Shown piece after piece: positions 1 through 11,506 of a stretch of DNA of 64,000 nt; position 1 is the first letter of the stretch, and each line of letters starts with the position of its first letter. The DNA is from Ceratotherium simum simum. Taxonomy: Eukaryota; Chordata; Mammalia; Perissodactyla; Rhinocerotidae. The position numbers and the translations under genes are program-made. The stretch is taken from positions 143,837 through 207,836 of the forward strand of contig NW_004454208.1 in assembly GCF_000283155.1 (NCBI RefSeq). The letters are read 5' to 3'. The notes under the pieces were generated by a model. It did not search any database, had not been told where the DNA came from, and saw only the letters and a program-made list of their open reading frames with translations.

Positions 1-1270
1 GAATTCTGGCTTGACAGTTATTTTCTTTCAGCATTTCAAAAATAAGCTTCCATTGCCTCTGCCTTCCATTATTTCTGTTGAGAAGTCTTATATAAGTCTT
101 TTATTTGCTCTTTGGAAGGAAATGTCCTTTTTCTCTGGTGCTTTTAATATTTTTCTCTTTGTCTTTGGGTTTTAGTAATATAACTATGGTTTTCTTCCTG
201 TAGTTTTTTCTTTGTATTTATCCTATTTGTGTTTCTTTAGAACTTCTTAAATCTGTGGTTTGATGTCTTTGACTAATTTTGTGAAATTCTCAGCTGTTAT
301 ATTTTAAAATATTTATTCTGCCCTATTCTCTTTCTCCTTTCCTTTTGGATCTCCAATTACACATATGTTATCTCTTTTTAACATGCACATGTCTCTTGCA
401 CTGTTTTGTGCATTTTTCATCTTTTTTTCTCTCTCTGAGATTCAATCTGGATAGTTTTTTCAGGCCTATATTTCACTTTATTAATTTTCTCCTCAGCTCC
501 ATATAATCTGCTATTAAATGTATCTATTGGTATTTAATTTTTGCCATTGAACCTTTCAGTTCTAGAATTTCTATGTATTCTTTTATAGTTCTCTATTCTC
601 TGTTTAAATTCTCCATCTTGTCATTTGATTTATCAAACATACTAATCACAGTTTAAAGTACATGTCATATCTGATAACTCCAATATTTGGATCTTTGAGA
701 GCCTGTATCTATTGTCTGGGGTTTTTTCTCTTAATTTCTGAACAATTCTTGTTATTTTGTATGCCTTGTTATTTTTTACTGAATACTAAACATTATGAAT
801 GAAAATCTGAAATTCTGGATGCTGTTACCTTTCCCCAGAGAGGAGTTATTTTCATTCTGAAAGGCAGTTGCAGTAGGAAGAAATCATCTCAATTCATCAA
901 GAATTTAAAAAGTCAGTGCTGGGCTCCAGGTTTGAGAGAGTTGGTGTTCTTGCAGTCAATGCTTACTAGGGTGTAGCCCTTCAATGGCCCCAGTTGAAAG
1001 CCTGTGATATCTACCAGAGACCCTCATTCTTGGTGGGCCCCATTTTTGTCCCCTTAGATTTATGAGACATTCTGAAGCTGTGTTCATCTTCTCAGCCTCT
1101 CAACTGAAGTGGCAAATGCCTTTAGGGGAGATGTGGTGCCAAATGTGGGGCTCATCCCTCTAGATTTCTGTTCTCTCCAGAATGTTTTTCCTTAAGTCCT
1201 CAATTAAGTTCTTCATTCCTTCAATTAGATATTTCCTTTATTTTTTTCTGGCTTTTCTAATTGTACATCA
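1..1270 (-). repeat. old L1-like (L1M type) fragment, antisense
   Basis: The pyrimidine-rich text of this stretch follows the phrasing I associate with the reverse complement of old mammalian L1 elements, for example the segments about 60-130 and 330-620. No reading frame of length survives. The left edge runs off the window. Family assignment is from recognition only; the region between about 840 and 1270 matches less clearly and may be unique sequence. Confidence 0.5.
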
Positions 1271-1291
1271 TAGGAATATTGGCCTGAAATA

Positions 1292-1759
1292 CAGTAGTCC
1301 GCCCTTATCCGTGGGGGATACATTTAAAGACCCCCAGTGGATGCCTCAAACCATGGATAGTACCAAACCCTATACATACTATGTTTTTTCCTATACATAC
1401 ATACATATGATAAAGTTTAAGTTATAAATTAGGCATAGTAAGAGATTAACAACAATAAGTAATAATAAAATTGAACAATTATAACAATAAAGTATAATAA
1501 AAATTGTGTGAATATGGTCTCTCTCTCTCTCTCAAAATATCTTATTATACATACTCACCCTTCTTCTTGTGATGATGTGAGATGATACACTGCCCACATG
1601 ATGAGATGAAGTGAGGTGAATGACGTAGGCATTGTGATGTAGTCAGGCTACTGTTGACCTTCTGACAATACAGCAGGAGGATCATCTGCTTCTGGACCAC
1701 AGTTTACTGCCGGTAACTGAAACCACAAAAGTGAAACTGCGGATAAGGGTGCACTAATG
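1292..1759. mobile_element. MER2/Tigger-like nonautonomous DNA transposon with both ends
   Basis: The left end begins CAGTAGTCCGCCCTTATCC and the right end finishes with the imperfect inverted copy around 1738-1759 (GGATAAGGGTGCACTAATG). A TA dinucleotide flanks both sides (1290-1291 and 1760-1761), the target duplication expected of Tc1/mariner-pogo elements. The interior contains a short CT run near 1520 and no transposase frame, so it is a nonautonomous derivative. It lies upstream of the first visible exon. Confidence 0.85.
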
Positions 1760-3270
1760 TAAGCTGTTCTGCCGTTGCTAGAGTCTTGTAAGTATATGCA
1801 CTTTTGTAAACTGCCTCTTTTCCTTTTTTGATAAGGTGGAGAGTTTTTGAGTTAATTTATTTTAAAGGTTATCTCACAAACACTAACCTCAAATTATTGT
1901 TGTTAGTGCCACAAAAGCACTGTGGAAGATACTAAGATAGGTATAATAGGAGGAAAGAAAAAAATATAAAACAAATTGGCAGAAGTGTCAAATGCCACAA
2001 GAAAAGAAAAGAAAAAAGTCTGGACAGTTCAAAACAGGAAGGAATTGCTTCTGCATGACAGGATCAGGGAAACTTTATGGAAAAGGTTGTATCTAAACAG
2101 GAACTTGAGGATGAGTAAAATCTTGTTGGACTAAGATGGTGGGGAAAAGATATTTAAAAATGATACTTTTAATATAGATTCATGGTCATGAATGGCAGGC
2201 CAAGGGTTCAGACTTTTGTTCAAAGTATTCTTTAGCAACAAAACACTCTTTCAAAAGAATTCTCACTTAGGGAATTAATATAAAACATGTAAAAGCAGAG
2301 TGGCTCAGATCGAACTAAGGGTGATGTCTCATAACTGCTCCCATTTAGTCACTCCTCCACCCAAGAAGTCTCCAAGGCACACCTGTAGAACCACAGGCTC
2401 CACAAAACCCAGTTTGAAGCCCAGTGCTCTGGACCATGAGAAGACATGGAAGACTCCCAGGGTGCACAGGGTCTCAGCAGGGCTCTGGTCCAGATGGGCC
2501 AAAGAACATTCTAGAGTTCAGGATAGTAGAGAAGGCTTAACCATGTAGAACCTGTCTGGTGGGAGAACATTCCCTGTGTCACTTCAGTATTGAGTAACTA
2601 ACTCCCTTCCTTCTCTACAGTAGAAACAATTCTCTCTCTTGTTAATGGTTCCTAAATTCTTTTGGGGAAAGAATGTGACCATGTTAGCAAAAGAAATGTC
2701 AACTTTCAATCAATTTATTCAACAAGTTCTGCTGAGGGTCTGTTGGCTACTGTGTGCTGTGTGTGTGTGGTCATCTGCAGTAATCTGACAAGCGTTAAAC
2801 TTGAAGTGAGTGTTCTTATTCTTCCTGAGCAGACGCCAATCTCAACAGAGGCACCCAGACCAGGTGACCTTGGTGAGGGCTCAGAATCACAGTGAACCCT
2901 AGTCCACCACAAGGGCCCAGTCTCTACCCCTCTCCCAACTGCCTCTCCCAAAGAACAAATTCACCTGAACTCCTTTTGTCTCCCGAATAAAACCTTGAAC
3001 CTCCTCACCCATCACCTTCTCTACTGAGAATCCCTGTCCTCCCAGCTCTGCCCTTCCAATCAGGTCCATCCTTCAAGCTTCTTGAGAGGCTTTCAGGCTC
3101 TGCAGAGCTCTCTCCTCTTGTCTAGAGACAGAGGCCTGTACAGTCCTTCAGGACTGACCCCGCATGGCTTTGAGTGATCGTGGATAGGAACAACGCCTTC
3201 CACAAGGTGTCAAGTGCTTTCAACTGCATCAGTGGGGCTCAGCCCCTGCCGCACATTACAGCGCTCAAGG
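1760..3270. other. no gene recognised; presumed intron or upstream flank
   Basis: I see no exon with a convincing acceptor, donor and protein-like frame here. Two open frames of about 80 codons (2300-2548 and 2662-2895) show no family resemblance and no splice context. Part of 2700-2760 resembles a short MIR or L2 remnant. Because the first visible exon of the gene starts inside a codon, at least one earlier exon must exist, either upstream of the window or unrecognised here. Confidence 0.4.
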
Positions 3271-3279
3271 GCCTTTTAG

Positions 3280-3405
3280 AACAGTAGATGCCCTGGCCTC
3301 ACCTCAGAGAGTTTTATTTAATTGGCCTAAAGAGGACCTGGACATCAACGTCTTTTAAAAGCTTCTCAGATGAATCCAATGCAAAGTCAGGGTTGAAAAT
3401 CACTG
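3280..3405. repeat. MER5-like hAT remnant
   Basis: The right half (about 3335-3405) reads like the end of a MER5-type element: a GACCTGGACATCA segment, an AAAAGCTTCTCAGATGAAT segment, and a terminal GGTTGAAAATCACTG that corresponds to the hAT inverted end. The left end is not clear. Confidence 0.55.
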
Positions 3406-3583
3406 ATTTAGAAGATCTCACTCCATCCCCACAAAGACCCTCTCAGCCAGTACTTTGGTAAACGTGGGTGTCTGCTCTGCCCCTTGGACTGCAAATGCCC
3501 TGTGGACAGGGACAGAGGGGTTACTCAGGTTCTGGCTCACTGTCAGCTGCCTGTGATGGACTACAGGACTTCTCGGTCCCCAG

Positions 3584-3729
3584 GTGTCTCCCACTGCACG
3601 TGTCAGGGCCTGAACAGGGTCTTCCAGAAGTCGGATGGCTCCTGCATCTGCCAGGCAGGACATGAGTCCTCCAACAAGAGGGGCCTGGAGAGTGACGAGA
3701 GCAACGGTGCTGAGGACTGTCAAGCCCAG
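3584..3729 (+). CDS. exon 1 (first visible): cysteine-rich EGF/ephrin-receptor-like segment
   Basis: The acceptor is TCTCGGTCCCCAG, ending at 3583, and the donor is CAG|GTAACA at 3730. The frame gives HCTCQGLNRVFQKSDGSCIC followed by an acidic stretch ending DCQAQ. The closely spaced cysteines resemble EGF-like or GCC2/GCC3-type ephrin-receptor-like modules. The exon begins with two bases of a split codon, so an earlier exon is required, and it ends on a codon boundary. Confidence 0.75.
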
Positions 3730-4859
3730 GTAACACCCTGCAGCTTCAAGGAGGGGAAGGCATGAGGGGAGTGAGGGGAGGTAGCATCTGTGGAGTGGCT
3801 CTGCGAGCCAGGCACCTTCACTGGCTGTCTGGTTGGTGTTCAGTCCTTTGTCCGGGTGGATTACCTCCTGCACAAATGAGAAAACCTCAGAGAGCTCAAG
3901 TCATGATAAGACACGTGTTTCTCCTATCATGAAACCACAGCACCTCAGCATTATAAGGGGTCTTATCAGAGTAATTCAGTCATTCCACCGCCTCTGCACT
4001 GTGGGTGAATCTCTTGTTTGAACTGAGGAGCCTTTTGTGGGAGCTGACAGGGTCGCTCTGTGGGCTATAGGGTGAGCATCCTGCAGAGTCGCCCCTGCAG
4101 GAGGTGAGCATTCCTGTGTCCGTCCCTGGAGCATGGTGAAACAAGGAGCTGCAGGCATCAGAAAGGGCCACATCCTACACGGGCTTGCAGGCTAGCGGAC
4201 GAGCACAGCGTCCCCTCCCCAGGCACGCAGCCCTAGTGGCAGCTAGATTCAGAGGCCCTCCCTTCATAGCCAGCTCTGAAAGCTCTGGATCAGATTTCTT
4301 TTTAAAAGGCAGCAGCATCTCCAGGGGGCCTCTCCACCCAACCAGCCCTGTGGCACAGAGAGCCTCCTGTGCTGTCACACTGCTCAGAGCCCCTCCCCCG
4401 GGCTCCATCTCAGACAGCTCCTGCCTGTTCAGAGGTTTCCCCTTTGAATCCAAATCTCCCATCATCAGTCAGTCCTAATCCCACATTTGAGCCACAGAGA
4501 ACAAGACGACAGTCAGGACCCCAAGGCCGGCCTATCCCACCCAGATCCAGCAGGAGCTCAGTCCAGAAATCTGAGGAAGAACGAGATGCACTCTCACCAC
4601 CTTCCTCCTCCTCCATCTGTACCCCTCGTCAGGCAGCTCCACATTCCCCTTTGAAGACCCTGCTCCTTGAGAGGAGAAAAGTCAACAGGATGAGTCAGGC
4701 GCTTCATCTCCACCAGATGGAAACAGTTGCTAGCCCCTGGCTGTGGCCCCTGCGCTTCTGGCTTCCAGCCACCTGGCCCTCACTTTCCAGCACTCCCTGC
4801 TTGTGTGTGTCCCTCTCCCGTGTGCACAAATGGCTCTGCACCCTGCCTACTTCCAGCCT

Positions 4860-5046
4860 AGTGGTTCTCAAAGTGTGGTCTTTTCACTAGCAGTGTCAGC
4901 ATCACCTGGAAATTTGTTAGAAACGCAGATCCTTGAGCCCACTCCACACCCACTGAATTCAGAAACTTCAGGGCTGGGACCCAGCAATCTGGATTTTCAC
5001 AAAGCCTCCAAATGATTCCGATGTTCACTCAAGTTTGAAAACCACT
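4860..5046 (+). repeat. MER5A (hAT-Charlie MITE)
   Basis: The left end AGTGGTTCTCAAAGTGTGG and the right end GTTTGAAAACCACT form the hAT inverted ends, and the interior contains the typical AGCATCACCTGG and CCCAGCAATCTG phrases. It lies in the intron between exons 1 and 2. Confidence 0.9.
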
Positions 5047-5449
5047 CATCAACCCAGCTCCCAGGCCTTGCTCAAGTCTCAGCTCAGCTGAGGGCCCTCA
5101 CCTTGGACAAGTAGTTGGCTCCCTAGAGCAGTCTGGGCATCTGTCCTTCATGTCACCAGCTGGCGCTGGCTCCCTGCATTCTTACTCAGGCTAAGGCCAG
5201 GGCCCCTACAAGTACATAAGGAGATGGGCTCCCTCCCTCCCTCCTCTGCAGAAAAGAACACCAAATCCTCCCCACCCTCTGCATCTCTCTAACTTCCCTC
5301 AGGCACAAGCCCCCCTCCCTCAGGGCTGAGCAGCAGGGACAGCTCCTAACTGGCTCCTTCCCACTCGGAACTGCTTCCCAGCCTGAAACCTTGAGGTAGC
5401 CTTACCTGCATTGAGCCTGAGGCACGCTGCCTGGCCCCACCAGCCGGCC

Positions 5450-5580
5450 GCTGAGGGTCCAACATGCCTCCCTTACACATGAAGAGAGTGAAACACAGAG
5501 AGGTAACTGGTTACCAACATAACGCAGCTAGTTAGTGGTCGGGTTCAACTCTGACATGTGACCTGGATCATATGATCAGA
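5450..5580. repeat. MIR-like remnant
   Basis: The segment with CACAGAGAGGTAACTGG and CGCAGCTAGTTAGTGG is the usual MIR core and 3' pattern. Confidence 0.6.
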
Positions 5581-6179
5581 GGAGTGGCTTATTTCATGGA
5601 TATTATCTAAAACTCATATCTGATTTTAACAGGCAAACTCCCTCACCTGTCACCCCTACTGCCCCGGTCAGAGAACAGGGAAGGCTCTGGGCCTCTCTGA
5701 GCACATCCCAAGATGGGAGTGCTCAAGACAAGCCCCTGGGGTGCAAGAAGGAGACATCACAACCATTCATAATCATCTTCTTTCTCGTTAGTTTTTCATT
5801 TGTATTTTAATATATATTTTATATACAGTACAGTATATATTATAATAATATTTTTTACAATAATTTTTTATTCTTGGGAGCATGATCAAAAGTCTGGCTA
5901 CCACTGGCCTAGATAATTGGGTTGTCCAGGTGGGCATGTATGTGCCTTTCCTGACAGGACCCCAGGGAAGGAACTTCAGCTGCCCCGTCTTCCTCCACCC
6001 TGGATCCACACTCTCAGGAAGCAAGCAGATAATGCTGGCCCAGAGTAACATGGGAACGGCCACCCAGCCTGTTCACCAGCCTCCCTCAGTGCTGCTTCCT
6101 CCCGCAGCCCCTCCACAGCGGCCCAGCCCACTGGGCCTGCTCCCTGACACACTCTGGCCCTTCTGACCTCTAACCCTCC

Positions 6180-6440
6180 CTCCCTCTGCAGTGTCCTGCT
6201 CTAACAATCCTACTTTGAAACCAGGCTCACTGTCACCTCTTCCCAGGAAGCCTTCCCTGACTGGCCCCTGCTGTGCTTCCTGCTGATCCTTGTTCACTTC
6301 CTAGGATGGCATCTTAGCTGCTGTGTGTAAACCTGGGTCCAGTCTCCCCAGGTAGACCTCCCAAATCTCCCCGAGGCAGCAAACTTGTCTTCTATTACTT
6401 TGTGGATTTCCCTCTACCCTCAAGCCTAGCCCTAGTCTTA
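6180..6440 (-). repeat. L2-like fragment
   Basis: The phrase CCAGGAAGCCTTCCCTGACT followed by pyrimidine-rich sequence is typical of antisense L2. It lies just before exon 2. Confidence 0.5.
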
Positions 6441-6588
6441 GTGTGTTAACTAAATGACCTCTCCACAGAGCCTGGCTCCTCAGAGGCCCTGCCCCCATCT
6501 CTGGAATGTTCTCTGATGCTGAAAGCATCCCCACCCCAGGCCTACAGGGGTGCCAGAGCCAGGACTCTCCTTCCATACCCTCCTACAG

Positions 6589-6716
6589 GTTGCAAAGTGC
6601 TGCTCACCTGGAGATGTTCGCCTGGCTGCCACCCGCCAATGTGTGTTCCCCCAGCAGCACAACTGCTCCTCCTTCTGTCACCCTGTGGACAGGGAGCTCA
6701 GTGCTGAACTGGGCAT
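6589..6716 (+). CDS. exon 2: cysteine-rich extracellular segment
   Basis: The acceptor is TACCCTCCTACAG (to 6588) and the donor is GGGCAT|GTGAGT at 6717. The exon starts on a codon boundary, as required by exon 1, and encodes VAKCCSPGDVRLAATRQCVF then a QQHNCSSFC segment and SAELG. Two bases (AT) are left over; joined to exon 3 they make an isoleucine codon. Confidence 0.8.
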
Positions 6717-7426
6717 GTGAGTGACAAAAGCCACTGAGAACAGAATGAATCTACCATCTCCAGACAGATCCTGACCATCCCCAGAGGGCCTGTCCAGAAG
6801 GGTGTTGGCTGGACCCAGCCCTCCTGGGACATTGAGCCGAGTGCAAGCTCCTTCCAGAAGCTCCCAAGAGGGGGTGCCACACCATCCAGGGCAAGCAGCC
6901 CAGGGCCGATGAGGTGCTGGCAGCGAGGAAGAATGAGGTCCACACCCCAGGCCCCCTGAGCCAACGGCCAGGAGCTGACCCTGACGAGACACCAAGCCAA
7001 GAGGCACCCTGATTTTCTCCTTAGTTCTAGTCCTCATACTGACCTGTGGATTGGCCGGAGTCGCCCCAGCAGGCAGGGGAGGGACAAGCAAGGGGGACCC
7101 ACTGTGCTGGGAGGTGTGCTGAATAAACGGAAGTACTCGAGCTGAAGAGCTCTTCCCCTCTCCCCTCAGCTGTGCCTCTCGACCAGGACGAGGCTCTGTC
7201 TCAGGCACTGCTCCCCTTCTGGGAAACACCCAGCTGGTGCAGAAGCAGGGGCGAGCGTACACTTTAACAAGTCACTCATGGATTTCCATTAAAAGTGCAG
7301 TCACTGCTTAGGCACCATAGACCGCTCGCGTCCTTCCAGAGGGGCCAGCACCTGCTGAGGGGTGTCGGGGGCAGACAGCTGGTCCACGCCCACTGGGGCA
7401 GGCCTCTCACCCTCTCCTCTCCACAG

Positions 7427-7571
7427 CTGCCCGTGTCGGGAGTACGTCTCAGCGGAAGAGCTCTGTGATGCCCAGTGTCTGGCCAGGGCCCCCCAGCTCT
7501 CCCTGGCCTGGGGCCCCAACAGACAGCTGATCCTCACTGGGAAGGGCGAGGATGGAGACAGCGTCCAGAGG
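7427..7571 (+). CDS. exon 3: CPC motif and beta-rich segment
   Basis: The acceptor is CTCTCCTCTCCACAG (to 7426) and the donor is CAGAGG|GTGAGC at 7572. The exon supplies the last base of the isoleucine codon and then CPCREYVSAEELCDAQCLAR, which closes the cysteine-rich part, followed by a hydrophobic/polar alternating segment (LSLAWGPNRQLILTGKG). It ends on a codon boundary. Confidence 0.8.
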
Positions 7572-8531
7572 GTGAGCCCAGCTAGGGAAGAGTTGGAATA
7601 GCAGGGCAGGCTCTGCCCACTGGGGACAAGAGAGATAGAGCCACCTAGGCACCCGTGGCTGCAGAAAAACCAGGCACCAAGTCTAAAGAAACCAGGTGGT
7701 GGAAGGAAAAGTCCGTCTGATAACCAGTCTTCCCTGCCTAGTCTGTTGCTATCCACATGAATTTCCATTCTGTAAGCTGGAGGGAAGAGCAGAAGGAGGT
7801 AATAAGTGGTATTTCTTATGTCAATGTCAACCATCCAGTTTAAATGCCAGAAGGGACCTGAGGAAGCATCAGCTTCACTTTACAGAAGTGCGAAGCAAGG
7901 CCCAGAGATGTGAAACCACTCACCATGGTCCCAGAAATGGTGTGGACCCTGCCAGAGCCAAGCCTGAGCCTCTTGTCCCAGCCCAGACCTCTGGTCACTG
8001 GGCAGGGCCGTCTCTTGCCCACCACAGTGTTGGCCATGTCTGTCTTCAGGGTCTCCATGCTTCGTTGAGATGGGAGGGGCAGAGGACCAGGGCCTGGATG
8101 CAAGTCCAGCTCCCCCTGGGTATTTGTCTGCCGGAAGGTTCTGGGTGGCTCTGTCTGCTTGCCACTGACAGGGTAGGGAGGATCATCTGACGTGGGACTG
8201 GACAGCAGATTTGGGGTGATAGGGAGATGTTTCTAAGTTGTTCCTTAAGTACGACATTTGCAGGTAGAAAGAACAGAGAAGCAAATGATGACTCAGTACA
8301 GGGGCCTGAGTTGAGTCACAGGTGTTTTCTGAAGATGGGGAGGGGCCCAGGCCATAGGAGGCCACCTGGGCAAGTATCAGTGAGGAAGGAGGCTGACAGT
8401 GGGCTTTGCTGAGCCCACGTCACCAGGGGCTGTGCCCAAGGGCTCAGTCTGGTTTCTGTCCCCCATTGCTGGAAGTCTTGTTGCCCTGCCTCCCCTCTCC
8501 AGGCATATAATGCTGTGCTGCATGTTAGCAG

Positions 8532-8664
8532 GAAGTAGCCAGGACTCTGGGCCCAGATCTGTTCTTCTAAGGGAGTGCCAGGGTCCCTCTGGTCCAGTGT
8601 GGCCTCCACAGCATCTTCGGCTTTGTCATCTCCGGCATGGACAAGCTTGGCTCCCTCCTCCTAG
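8532..8664 (+). CDS. exon 4, carrying an in-frame TAA
   Basis: The acceptor is GCATGTTAGCAG (to 8531) and the donor is CTCCTAG|GTAAGC at 8665. Starting on the codon boundary set by exon 3, the frame reads EVARTLGPDLFF, then TAA at 8568-8570, then GSARVPLVQCGLHSIFGFVI and onward to LGSLLL. Protein-like sequence continues on both sides of the stop, so the stop appears to be a mutation. The obvious acceptors downstream of the stop (after 8571 or 8581) do not restore the frame. Confidence 0.7.
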
Positions 8665-8990
8665 GTAAGCAGAGGGGGTACCAAGCCCAGGCGTTCCCAG
8701 AGAGAGTGGATGGGGCGAAGGCGTGGCTGCTTTCCTCCAGGAAGGGGAAGGCACCCAGCACTGCCGCGCCCACTTTCAGCCCCTCAGAACCCCTCTTGGG
8801 TTCGGGAGGTGAGAGTCTGGCAGGGATACAGAAGGCCATGTAGGAAGACAGTCCTTGGGGAGGCAAGGGCCCTGGAAGGGCTAGAACTGCTCTTAAAAAG
8901 GAATAGAGACAGGATGGGGCCAAGAGGCGGGCGTGTGTGCCTCCCCAGACAGGCCAGGTCCTTCAGCTTTTTTTCCCCAAACTCTTCCAG

Positions 8991-9152
8991 GACCACCTGT
9001 GTCCAGCTCCCAGCTGCAAAGGCATCATTGGACTGCAGACAGGGAACACCCTGTCCCCCAAGCTCCCAGCATCCATCCCCACATCCCAAACCCAGTGGTC
9101 TGCCTGGTAGAAGGGGATGCGATTCTTTTTCAGCTTCATATTCACCCCCACA
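8991..9152 (+). CDS. exon 5: extracellular segment
   Basis: The acceptor is CCAAACTCTTCCAG (to 8990) and the donor is CCCCACA|GTGAGT at 9153. Phase matches exon 4 (one base plus two). The most protein-like part is PNPVVCLVEGDAILFQLHIH near the end of the exon. One base is carried into exon 6. Confidence 0.75.
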
Positions 9153-11051
9153 GTGAGTTTCACCCCTCGGCCCTGCCCTCCCACCCTGGATCTCTCATCC
9201 CTCCCTGTCCATCTGTCCAGTGACATCACATACAGACTACGCCTTCAAGAAGCGAGTCACAGGCCTGTGCTGTCGCCCTGCTCTCGACCTGATCGACCAC
9301 TTCCCCAGGGGCCTCAATTCCACATCTTGGAGCAGGTGCTCCAGCTCCAACTTCTGAGAGTCCTCCTGCAGTCAGACTTCTGTGCCTTGGGGGGAGGTGG
9401 GGACTCACCAAGGGGACCTCTAATCTGGGCTCCAGCCCGCCTGCAGGTATGCTCTGTGCCACACAGTCATCCTGCCAGGGCCTGAAACCCTCCCAGGGCC
9501 AGACCCCTCAACCCTTCCTGGCAGCACCCTCCATCTTGGGACACCTTGGTTTGTAACGATTGTCCTCCCTGCAATAAGCATAAGCCTGTCTCCCTGTGAC
9601 TCCCACCCTTGGGAACCTTACAGAACAAGCTTGAGTCCTCCTCCAGGACATAGCCTCACTGATAAGATTGTCTCTTGCCTCTGGGCTCAACGTCCACATT
9701 CCCTGCATTGAGTGATGGTCTGGGCCCTCTGGAGAACTTAATTCCCTCCCATCTCTGGCCAGGCACTTCCCCAGGGCACTGCTGTGGGGCGGATGGGCAT
9801 CCCCTGACCCCCATCCACCTGCTCACACACGCACGGCGGATGACCTGGTGCGGTCCCACCAGGATGCCCCAGGACACCAAGTAGCTGGGCTGGCTGACAC
9901 AGGGACAAAGGCATGAGAGACAAAGAGGGCAGCCAGGCCAGGCTGGCTTTGTTTTTTTGCTCCAACAGATTTTTTCTTTTGTGAAAGGAATGGATTTTCA
10001 GGAGAAAAAAACATGGAGTAGAGAGGTATGGAATAGAAAATAAATATAAGTGTAAGCTGTTTTGCTAATTGTCTTATAACCACGACAAATTAGTACAGAG
10101 AATGCCCTGCATGGAACAACACAATGAAGGTTCGAGATGGAGGTGATGCTGAGGTTTCGGTCTCTGGCGTGTGGAATTCAGGCGCAGTCCTTGTCTTTGG
10201 ATGGACCAGGTGTGCAGCACAGCCTGTGCTTTTCACCAGGTTTACACAGGAGGATGGCCACTCGGCCCAGGTAGAGGTCGATGAAGGGTTTGGTTTCATG
10301 TGTCACGTAACCACCGAAGTTCCTCCCTGAGATGCAATGCCAAGGCAATGAGTGTCAAAGAGGGAAAGGAATCCCAGAAAATGAACTCCACATTGGACAT
10401 TCGTGCCCTTTTTCCAGGCCCAGCTCTCCCATAAACCACTGGGACTCGGGGCAATCTCCACCCTGTCTTCGCTTCGGTATTTACGTCTGCCAGTGAACCC
10501 AGTTGCGTTCCCCCTTCTCCCCCTGTAGGGGAGGGGAGATCAGAGCCCCATCATGCAGGACTGGGGGGGTGCTCAGGAAGAACTGACACCTGCTCATAGG
10601 TAAGGCCTCCTTGTGCAGAGTGGACATCTGGGCAACATCCGTCTGTATTTCTGCTGGCGGCCCCGTCCACCTCCTTAGCTGCTCATTCTCTCAGCCATCC
10701 CACAGCATGCATTGAGTGCCTGCTGCATGCCCACACCGTGCTGCCTGCCAAGGGTACAAAGTTGAACATGTCCGCCTCTGAGAGTGCCAGGGCATCAGGC
10801 TGGGCTCACACACAGAAGGGCGTAGGGCCTGGGGGCCCCTGCTCAGAGCATGCCCTCTCTGTAGGCTGAGAGAAGGAGGGTCTTGCCCAGCAGCGTGATT
10901 ACTAAACGCATGTTACATACATGGGAGGAGGAGCCGCGTCTCAGCTGCTCACTCTCCTTAGCACCAGATGCTGGGCCCCCTGGATGTGTGCTGCCCCAGG
11001 CTGGGGCTGGGGAGGACGCTGGGACCCAGCCCCACCCAGCTCACTCCCCAG
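9153..11051. other. intron 5, containing an antisense processed pseudogene
   Basis: This intron is GC-rich. Between about 9949 and 10345 it holds a DYNLL1 retrocopy on the opposite strand, listed separately. The remaining open frames (for example 9117-9485 and 10883-11050) have no splice support that fits the phase chain, and exon 5 joins exon 6 directly in frame. Confidence 0.6.
9949..10345 (-). pseudogene. DYNLL1: DYNLL1 processed pseudogene (dynein light chain LC8), 5' truncated
   Basis: Read on the minus strand, 10345 to about 10235 encodes a close relative of the LC8 C-terminus: [20 protein letters not shown] then [11 protein letters not shown]. The former stop position (10232-10234) now reads GAA. 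The sequence continues into what I recognise as the DYNLL1 3' UTR (for example GGGCATTCTCTGTACTA and GTCGTGGTTATAAGACAATT on the minus strand) and ends in an A run seen as seven T at 9952-9958. The absence of introns and the A tail show a retrocopy. Only about the last 38 codons are recognisable. It sits antisense in intron 5 of the membrane-protein gene and cannot make a functional light chain. Confidence 0.88.
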
Positions 11052-11178
11052 ATCGCCCAGCCAGTCACTACCCCGTGTACCAGAAGCAGCACCTGTTCAA
11101 CAGCAACCCCCACTGGGACTTTGGGGCCTTCAGGAGACTTGGCCACCTGGTGCAAGAGACTCACGTCAACTTCTCCAG
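11052..11178 (+). CDS. exon 6: extracellular segment
   Basis: The acceptor is AGCTCACTCCCCAG (to 11051) and the donor is TTCTCCAG|GTGATG at 11179. Joined to exon 5 it gives [20 protein letters not shown], then a [13 protein letters not shown] segment and NFS. The tyrosine- and asparagine-rich hydrophilic sequence with clear codon structure is one of the strongest coding signals in the window. Confidence 0.8.
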
Positions 11179-11506
11179 GTGATGCAGCGGAGCCGCGGGA
11201 GACTCAAGGGGCCATGGGTCCGTGCGCAGGGGTCATGGCCTCTTCCTTGATGGCCGATAGGAGGACACAGGGGAGGAGGGGAGGCTGCAGACTATGTGGG
11301 AGGTGAGGCCAGAAGAAATCACGGGCAGGTGAGGCCTCCTGAGGGCACAGGTGGAAGGAGTGGGGGTCACAGGCAGCTTCCCTGGACCACGTTATTCCCA
11401 TGCATCGTTGGGGAGGCCCTGCCACGGCTCACGGTTGCTCAAACTCAGCACAGTGAGAGCAGCCCATCAAGGCTGACTCTCCATATTCTGGCCCTTCACC
11501 CCCCAG

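Noticed and set aside
4369..4890. 173-codon + strand open frame
   Set aside because: Proline/serine-rich composition without domain, splice context or phase fit; it runs into the MER5A element at its end.
6678..7262. 194-codon minus-strand open frame
   Set aside because: Antisense to exon 2 end and intron 2; GC-rich sequence yields long antisense frames by chance and no protein-family feature is visible.
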